A stretch of DNA of 64,000 bases from Megaustenia siamemsis (lineage: Eukaryota > Mollusca > Gastropoda > Stylommatophora > Ariophantidae). Within the stretch, counting starts at the first letter, position 1. Each line of letters opens with the position of its first letter. Below are positions 57,256 to 64,000 of the stretch, in pieces. The notes under the pieces are model-generated. The model did no database searches. It was not told the DNA's origin and saw only the letters and a list, made by a program, of their open reading frames with translations. The position numbers and the translations under genes are program-made. Location of the stretch: NCBI GenBank assembly GCA_032433765.1, contig JAVIAB010000139.1:45576190-45640189 (forward strand), given 5' to 3'.

Positions 57256-58339
57256 TATCATTAGTTAATAATAATAATACAGACATGTCTTGACTTACAA
57301 TCATTCGAGTGACAATTTTTTGGCATTAGATGAAGAGTGCACATGATGGAAATAAATGTTTTAAAAGGAAATATTATGTTGTCGCGCGCGTTTTCTATAT
57401 TTAGCCACATTTATTTTGTTCAATCAAGTCAGGAAACAAAGCACTAATGGGTTATAAACTGGAAAGTCCAATCCTAAATTGGCCAATACATGCTTCATTC
57501 CACTTACAATATTTCTGATTTACAATGTAAACTCTTCGTAAGTCAAGGCATGTCTGTAGTATTTATTATTTAGCATTTATGTATTAATATTTATTTGAAA
57601 TAGTGGATAATTAAGGGGAGGCTATTAGGCGTATAAAAGGTCGAAAGGTGAAGGTCAGGAGAGAAATAATCAGGTAAGAGCTCAGTAGGCCCACGTGGAA
57701 ATTATGAGTGATCGGGTCGTGCAAAACGTGAATGGAGAGAAATGCGAAAGCTAGATTGAGGAGTTTTAAGTCAGAAAAGGAATGAGTCAGTTCAGTTGAG
57801 AGGAATAAGTAACAGAGCATAATAAACAGATGACACAGATAATGATCTTCTTAGTTTTCCAATCTTCTTTTTCCTCCATCGTCTTATTTTCCTTTGAGTC
57901 ATTATTCTGGTTGGGTATTTTCCTAAGTTTTTGTTTTATGTCTTTATTTTCTCTCTTTAGGCTCCGCCATATGGATTAACCTGTATTAGATTCTGGGCCA
58001 CATTATGTGGTCAATGGGTGGATTTGGGTAATCACCTAAAAGTCAAGTGACCACATAGTGTGGCTAATGATATTTTTCAATTTTAAAAATCCATAATTAT
58101 TTTGTTAACCATTCAGCCAATTATATTTAAGTACAAAGTCATTATTCTAAGTTAAAAAGAAACCATTTTGAAAGGATCAACAAACATAATATATGACTTG
58201 AAACGTATTATTTAAAAAAAAAAATTGTGCTACTTTAGCGTTATAAAAAATGACCATCTCTTTCTCTATAAAGGGTCATAAAAATTGTATTTGTGCTTCA
58301 GTTGTGATGAAATTTGCCTGAATTGCTTAAATATGGATA
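57256..58339. other. No element recognised
   Basis: GACTTACAA at 57290 and its partner at 57538 (TTCGTAAGTCAAGGCATGTC against GACATGTCTTGACTTACAAT) form a roughly 270-bp interval with inverted ends; otherwise nothing seen. Confidence 0.4.
57282..57557. repeat. Short element with inverted ends (MITE-like)
   Basis: Left end ACAGACATGTCTTGACTTAC and right end GTAAGTCAAGGCATGTCTGT are reverse complements with one mismatch. Interior about 235 bp, non-coding. Flanks TAATAATAATA and AGTATTTATTA are AT-rich; a TA duplication is possible. Confidence 0.7.
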
Positions 58340-58645
58340 TACTAAGGTAAAGGTAAAATACAAGACCTGAATCAGCATCTTAGCACGCAAGTTTTCACAC
58401 ATATGCCTCAGCCGCCTATCCAGAAGTGTTTGGAGACTTCTGGATAGTGTTGCTTCAAGCATTGAAACTCGAATGCGGCATTCCTCACTTTCCCAGAGTA
58501 CCCTAGTACACATTTCTGCCAGCGGCTGGATTGACCGCGGGGGTATTTTTTTCCAACCACAAGTACAATTCACACTGCTTCCACTGGGAATCGAACACAG
58601 GTTGTCTGGACATTGGTAGCTCATTTGGTCCCTACTAGGCTACCT
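58340..58645 (-). mobile_element. tRNA-derived SINE family 3
   Basis: Minus orientation: GGTAGCCTAGTAGGGACC head, TGTTCGATTCCCAGTGG (B box), GTGAATTGTACTTGTGGTTG, CCCGCGGTCAATCCAGCCGC, GTACTCTGGGAAAGTGAGGA, end TTTTACCTTTACC. About 85-90% alike to 14112-14422 by eye. Confidence 0.92.
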
Positions 58646-59445
58646 ATGTATGTGTATATATATATATATGGATATACTATGCAAGGAAAGTTAAATTTAG
58701 TGTTGTGTATATTCTATTTGATTGCTCTCAAGATACTAGTAAGCACATTTCTTTTTTCCTCATTCCAGCACATTTTACATGCCACTTCCTCTGTACAGAA
58801 ATCCTGTACTAATGTAACCACAAAAATATAATCCTCCTTGAACATCTTTATATACTGAACAATGAAAAATGGAAATCTATTCTAATTTATATAACTGTCA
58901 TTTAAACATTTTTGTTGAAAATGGTTTAACGCAGTTTTCCCTTCATCAAATCCAGATTAAAGTGTTTAGCTCTCTACAATTTTTAAATATTGTTAATTCT
59001 AACTGACCTTTAAAGGTATGAAAGAATATGCAGCAATATTAATTTAATATCATGAAAAATACCTATGAAAGTACCTATACCTTTGAGCTGAACATGGATT
59101 TCAACAGAATTGCTAGTTTAAAATAGTATTTGTAGAATATGAGCAAGAGAGATGAATTCTGACTTTTATATAAAAGTTTCAAAATTATCAGCCTTTGGAG
59201 GTCTGAAGTTTGGATTTCCCTTTATTTGAGACATTGCTTGGAAACCCATTTTCACTGGAGCAAAGATTTTAAAATGCTCCTTTGTTGATAAAATCATAAC
59301 ATTCTCTCTTTCTCTAAAACTCCTAGTAGTCACACATAGATAACACTTTTTTGTCTTTCTGTTATCTGATTATATTGTTCTTCTATATAATCATGCCATA
59401 GTTTATTGTTCTCTTTTTAATATGCTCTTACATTTTATTTATTTA
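58646..59445. other. No element recognised
   Basis: (AT)n at 58655-58670; AT-rich remainder without a recognised feature. Confidence 0.45.
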
Positions 59446-59544
59446 TTTAGTTACATCTGTGTTAGTCAACTCACATCTTTGTGTGTCCGTGTCTGTGTTA
59501 GACACATCTCACATCTTTGTGTGTGCATGTCTTTGTTAGTCACC
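59446..59544. repeat. Minisatellite, same unit as at 39170-39890, short array
   Basis: About 2.5 units of TCTGTGTTAG(T/A)CA(A/C)(A)TC(T)CACATCTTTGTGTGT type, joined to module Z at 59545 exactly as at 39885. Confidence 0.85.
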
Positions 59545-59885
59545 TCTAGTGACTCGGGCTGATGGTGCTCGTAAACCTGGGAGGGCCTACCATCTAAGGG
59601 CAGAATCCCCCTACAGAAAAGACAATCTGCTGCCTTGCAGGAAGATTGGGGACAATCAAAGGCTAGGGAAAGCAAACCCGAATAAAATGCTGGCTGAAAT
59701 CGGATGCACTGGGCCACTGGCGCAGAACACAGTGCAACGTATTAACGGGTGTTCAGTCAGAGTGGATCTGACAGACTCTAATTGTGACGTTCTGTCTGTG
59801 GGGGCGATCAACACACTTAGCCTGACAGCTGACTTCATGTGGGAGTCTGGAATCCTTACTCTGATTGAGTCCTGAACGCAGAGAG
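59545..59885. repeat. Dispersed module Z, copy 2
   Basis: Nearly identical to 39885-40222 through GATTGAGTCCTGAACGCAGA. Here it runs on into the GC-richer block 59890-61180. Confidence 0.85.
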
Positions 59886-60224
59886 AGTTGAGCGTTAGAC
59901 ATTCCTGGGATCTCATGCAGACAGCTGTGTGTTAGTTTTGTTACAGCTGGTACTGTTGATCAGGTTAGAGTTTGTTTTTTCAGTAAAAGGATAGAGTAGG
60001 AACGATAGGCTCAAGTTATGAGTTAGTGTCAGAATAGAATAGAAGTAGTGAAATTCAGTTGTTCAATCAAGGATGGAATACACACAAGTGAGTTACAGTA
60101 AGAGGGACAGTTTTTACTAATTAGTGACTAGCTAGTAGGTTAGTTACAAGAGACAGAGTGAACGATTATAATTATGAGTTCGCTAGTAGAGACAGAGTGG
60201 GGACATTATTGGTTTCTCATTACC

Positions 60225-60353
60225 ATAAAGTGGCGCAGTCCACAAACACTAAGTATTCTGAGATAAGTCTTTTCAGAGAGGAAGGCTGTTATAAAGTGGC
60301 GTAGTCCACGAACATTAAGTATTCGGAGATGAGTTTTTTCAGAGAGGAAGGGC
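60225..60353. repeat. 66-bp tandem duplication
   Basis: Units at 60225-60290 and 60291-60353, both starting ATAAAGTGGCG(C/T)AGTCCAC and ending AGAGAGGAAGG; about six to eight differences, mostly C/T or A/G. Confidence 0.9.
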
Positions 60354-60620
60354 TCAGGCAACGTGTCGTAGAACACGCATAGTGTGATCCAGAAGTGATT
60401 ACGCACTGGTGTGACTTCAGAGGAAGTCCACATGAAATGTAGTTGCGCCGAGGTGCGACGAACAGTCTATATTTGAGGAGGGAGCAATTCCCTGTTAACT
60501 TCAAGGGCAGATTCCTTTGAAGGGGTGTCATAGCACACCATAACTAGTAACAAGAGCTCGCACGGGACCTGGAACTCAGACGGAGCGAGCAGGAGTATGA
60601 TTCTCCAATGAAGTACCATG

Positions 60621-60750
60621 TTGGCAAAGGGAAGTGTACCCTAAGTGTCCAACGATTAATACATTGCCTTATAGACGAGGGGAAGTGTGCCCTCTTCGTC
60701 TACATATTGTTATGTTACATAGTGGCGAAGGGAGAGAACCCTGATCGCCA
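60621..60750. repeat. Array of three similar hairpins
   Basis: 60621-60652, 60672-60702 and 60723-60750. Each has an outer stem of different sequence, an inner GGG/CCC stem with a 6-7 nt loop, and 2-3 extra bases only on the 3' arm. A fourth, simple hairpin GCAGC-AAG-GCTGC follows at 60765-60777. Confidence 0.75.
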
Positions 60751-61414
60751 ACCCATTGTATATAGCAGCAAGGCTGCAGAGTGTGTATGAAAGGGGCGGA
60801 ATTGTTAGCCCATATGTAATTACGACTGTCAACTGTAAACTGAATTTCTAAGATGAATAAATACTCAGGAATGTGTTTATGAATTGTTCTTTGATGTTCT
60901 ATAGCAATATCTGTAATCGTCTGTACCGGGCGTAGCGAACGCTGGGAAAGTTGTCAAACACAAACGCGGAGACTCCACTATATGAATCATTGGCCATTGT
61001 TTCAGCATTGATGCAGTCAAGGTGAGCGACGCCACTGGTGGGCACGGTCGCACTATCAAGCAGTACACAGCCGGTGCCAGTCATATCACGAGTCATTGCT
61101 CATCGTGCGTAAGCACCCTTGGTAATGATGGCTCGTGGTAACTAGGGGGAAAGATGGTACCCGCTGGTGATTATATTGATGAAGGAAACGTAATCATCAT
61201 CATCAGTATCACTTTGAAGCGGAAAAGGAAGTTATTATTGTTTCAGCGGGTATATTATCAGTTTATTTCCCATGATATAAAAGTTTATTTCCCCCGGTAT
61301 ATATTTTAATAAATATTAAAATATTAATTATTATTTTAGTAAATTAATTTATATACTAGTATTTACTAAAGAAGTTTTCACATAAAAATATTTGCTATTT
61401 ATTAGTATCTTCAT

Positions 61415-61600
61415 CATCATCTTGTGCTGTCTCGGCACTGAAAGTTGGCTACCATGGAGCACTACTTCATTCTGCCCTTTCACATTATCTGTCCACTTTA
61501 TTCTTTGTTCGCCTATATCTCATTTAATTTGTATTTTCCCTTACAAAATAGCTTTCAATAAGTTATTATCTCTTTATGTGTTATATAATGTCATTGTCTT
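61415..61600 (-). mobile_element. RTE-type LINE 3' end, family C
   Basis: CATCATCATCTTGTGCTGTC, GGCTACCATGGAGCACTACT, CATTCTGCCC on the plus strand is the reversed family C tail (compare 7080-7135). Decayed beyond that. Confidence 0.65.
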
Positions 61601-61912
61601 ATTTAGATTGTGTTAAATAGCTTTCATCACTTTTAGCTGCTTTTTTCAGTTATCACAGTCTTAAGATATATCAATATAATAGGTTGCTATGTGCTTGAAC
61701 AGACAAATATTTGAAAGCTAAGTTTATCTGGTAAAAAAATGCTAAACATGGTAACAAGATCATATAATCAGAAGTTCAATTTTCTCAAATTATATTATGT
61801 CTTGTATTTTCTTCAAAGCAATCTCCACCTCGGCAAATAAATGAGATATACCTGAGCTGTTTGGTGTTTTAATGTTGCATCTCATAGAAAGGTATAGAGA
61901 ATACACAAGACC

Positions 61913-61950
61913 AATTTTATCTAACTATTGACCTTTCGAGCCGTAAATCC
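61913..61950 (-). mobile_element. 3' tail fragment of RTE family A
   Basis: ATCTAACTATTGACCTTTCG then AGCCGTAA; about 30 bp only. Confidence 0.6.
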
Positions 61951-62849
61951 ATAAATTAATCTCTGCCTGATAACCTATCACAGAATACTTGTTATGCTTC
62001 ACATCTTCAAATACTGAAACATCTAGTATTACTTATGATGGTAATCCAGATACATAACACCACTGGAGTCAGTCCTCTAATAGAAAATTATTGCCTGCTT
62101 CTAACGCTCACTCTTCCTAACACCACTTCTAACTCCAACACTGTAGTTTCTCCTATCTAAAAACAATGAATTTGATGTTCTCACAAACACTGCCTGCTTC
62201 AATCAAAGCACTACATTAAGTAACTTCATCTATTCAATTATCTCATCTGTGCAAGTCGATCAGTGGGTGCTCGTTTTCCCATGGATCATCTATTCCTTAT
62301 GGTACACAACAACTTGTACAAATAAAAGACCCTGGACTTTGAACTTTGTATACCTTGTCAATGAATCACATCTATTATATTAATATTTCATTAAGACTTC
62401 ATCACATCAATAAAGGTTCTCATTTTACTGGTAAGGGTTCTAAAACTATTAGATCTAATCTAAATGCCATTGAAAAATACACGGCTCATTTTCAATGTCA
62501 AATAGTAGAAATGGTGAACTGTTTTCACATGAGATTCTTGAAGAAATGTTCTCTTTCTATTTTTACAGGGAATGTAAAATTGTTGATATGACAAATATGT
62601 TTATAAAAAAGTGTGTGAATCACATACAAATTAACTATTGTGGTTGTTAAAAAGTTAAATTATTTTGCAATTTGGCATACATGATAGCGAAAATATACAA
62701 CAAGATTGTCAAACTCAGTTTCCAGCAGAAGAATTTGTTATCACTTATGGGATGCCTCAACTGTTATTACAATATGTTATACATATACACACAATATGTA
62801 CATTGGCAATATGTTAATATACTAAGCTGTGGAATGATAACCATACAAA
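61951..62849. other. No element recognised
   Basis: Nothing supportable. Confidence 0.4.
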
Positions 62850-63690
62850 TTGTTATGCAGTTTAATTGTCATCATTCCATTGTAGTATGGCTCAATCTCC
62901 AATTTCGGTCAACTGGTACCATAAATGACTGCCATAGGCTTACTGGTCAATCAACAGTGACAACTCCAGCTCTATATTGTCAAATCATATTGATACATCA
63001 AGACAGATAGCTGCTGTCAATACTGGCACGAGGGGATGTATCTACACAAGCACTGTCAGATGGATATTTCATGCAGATGGTTTGCAAAACAGATTTTCCT
63101 GCACTGGCATTATCCTCACAAGACTTCACTGGGTGAACAAATTGACTTGGAGTCAGTAACATATCCTATTGCCCGAGAGCAGAATAGAGATCAACAACAC
63201 TCTTAGATGAAAATCAGATTGGCCGTAACTTCTTGATGGGAGAGCATCTGGCATCATCCTGGAGATAAAGATATGTCATTTGCATTGTGCAGCACTATAG
63301 ATATTAGCAGTAAGCGGGCATGTATAGGATGCATTTTCCTAGGTCCTTTGTACTGTTCTTCATGCTTTGAGAAGGAACATTGCTGCTGACCTTTATGTGA
63401 AGGTGCAATGACCTATTGTTGTGCTTTTCTTCCATAAACATCCAGATGAAGGAACCTTCCAGCACGATAACACTAGATCCCATACAGCCAATGTTTACAC
63501 AGAATTTTTTTGCACAGCAGCCCTTTCATGTATTAGATTGGTCTACAAACTCTCCAGACAAGTCAAATGAATATGGTTGGCTTGAACTGAATAGAAGGGT
63601 CAGGCAGCCTTACATCAAAAACATTATAGACTTGAAGCAAACATTCACTGCTGAATGGCATTTATTGCCCCAGGGCCAATGGTGTATTTT
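62850..63690 (+). mobile_element. Tc1-like transposase pseudogene
   Basis: Reading pieces in order: STGTINDCHRLTGQSTVTTP, ALYCQIILIHQDR (second DNA-binding helix region), RPIVVFF..HPDEGTFQHDNT, RSHTANVYTEFF (second catalytic Asp), HVLDWSTNSPDKSNEYGWLE, LNRRVRQP (third catalytic residue, E of NEYGW) and TAEWHLLPQGQ. Typical of Tc1-family DDE transposases (DRYI....L.DR, FQQDNARPHTA, WPA.SPDLNPIEH.WD.L.RRVR). Many stops; a dead copy. Terminal repeats were not found. Confidence 0.82.
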
Positions 63691-63724
63691 TAATTACGTA
63701 TAGTATAAATTGCAGCTAATGTAT

Positions 63725-64000
63725 TAAAGTAAGGTAAAGTACAAGACTTGAATCGGCGTCAGCACACGAGTTTCCACTCATATGTGCTCGGCCGCCTATC
63801 CAGAAGTGTCTGAAGAAGACTTCTGGATAGTGTCGCTTCAAGCATCGAAACTCACGAAGCGAGGTGGCATTCCTCACATTCCCAGAGTACTACCCTGGTA
63901 TCAATTCTAACAGTGGCTGGGTCAACCACGGAGGTGTTTTTTTTTTCAAACCAAGAGTACAATTCATGCTGTTTCCAGTAGGAATCGAGCACGGGTTGCC
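63725..64000 (-). mobile_element. tRNA-derived SINE family 3, cut by window edge
   Basis: Minus orientation: GGCAACCCGTGCTCGATTCC (B box), TACTGGAAACAGCATGAATT, CTCCGTGGTTGACCCAGCC, TCTGGGAATGTGAGGAATGC, end TACTTTACCTTACTTT. The head continues past 64000. Confidence 0.9.

Larger units (their letters stand above)
59890..61180. other. Unclassified GC/CpG-richer block with direct repeat and hairpins
   Basis: Contains a 66-bp direct repeat (60225-60353), three similar hairpins (60621-60750), AATAAA at about 60858, and a minus-strand 65-codon frame (61096-60899). It could be a long terminal repeat or 5' region of an unrecognised retroelement, or a noncoding transcript; there is no duplicate in the window to decide. 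Confidence 0.45.

Noticed and set aside
59890..60900. Solo LTR
   Set aside because: AATAAA and GC content fit, but no clear TG...CA ends, target duplication or second copy was found in the window.

Overview
The window looks like nuclear DNA from an invertebrate animal, most likely a lophotrochozoan and perhaps a cephalopod. This is inferred from spliced genes with GT-AG introns, animal-type NF-YC and MED8 proteins, AT-rich introns, and a dense load of RTE-type LINEs, tRNA-derived SINEs, a Penelope-like element and Tc1/mariner remnants. The species cannot be proven from the sequence alone.

Three host genes can be supported. (1) NF-YC, the histone-fold subunit of the CCAAT-binding factor NF-Y, lies on the minus strand in eight coding exons between 18386 and 2686; its last exon(s) fall outside the left edge. 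(2) MED8, a Mediator head subunit, lies on the plus strand in six visible coding exons from 27677 to a stop at 37577; the exon with the start codon was not found. The two genes are head to head, and between them at about 24240-24620 is a stretch with five CCAAT/ATTGG boxes, a YY1-like and an ETS-like motif, a plausible shared promoter. (3) Two minus-strand exons (54263-54142 and 51715-51599) join in frame and end in a stop; they look like the C-terminus of an unidentified Ser/Thr/Asn-rich protein.

Most of the rest is mobile DNA. RTE-type LINE pieces fall into at least five families, told apart by their 3' tails; all are 5'-truncated, and the youngest is at 49014-50062. An RNase H-bearing LINE lies at 20450-22250. 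A Penelope-like element with inverted terminal repeats and a GIY-YIG ORF (43634-45471) sits inside an RTE copy. A TTAA-flanked, piggyBac-like non-autonomous family has three copies. A mariner at about 11920-13338 is split by a SINE, and a Tc1-like remnant is near the right end. Three tRNA-derived SINE families and several unclassified dispersed repeats are present. Several nested insertions still show readable target-site duplications (9931-10334, 12685-13031, 20520-20764, 43620-45485).

Layout: 1-18.4 kb is NF-YC with introns full of LINE/SINE copies; 18.4-24.2 kb is its presumed 5' intron with an RNase H LINE and an RTE copy; 24.2-24.6 kb is the promoter candidate; 27.7-37.7 kb is MED8; 38-51 kb is intergenic and repeat-rich; 51.6-54.3 kb holds the third gene's last exons; 55-64 kb is LINE, SINE, an unclassified GC-richer block with a run of similar hairpins, and a Tc1-like remnant.
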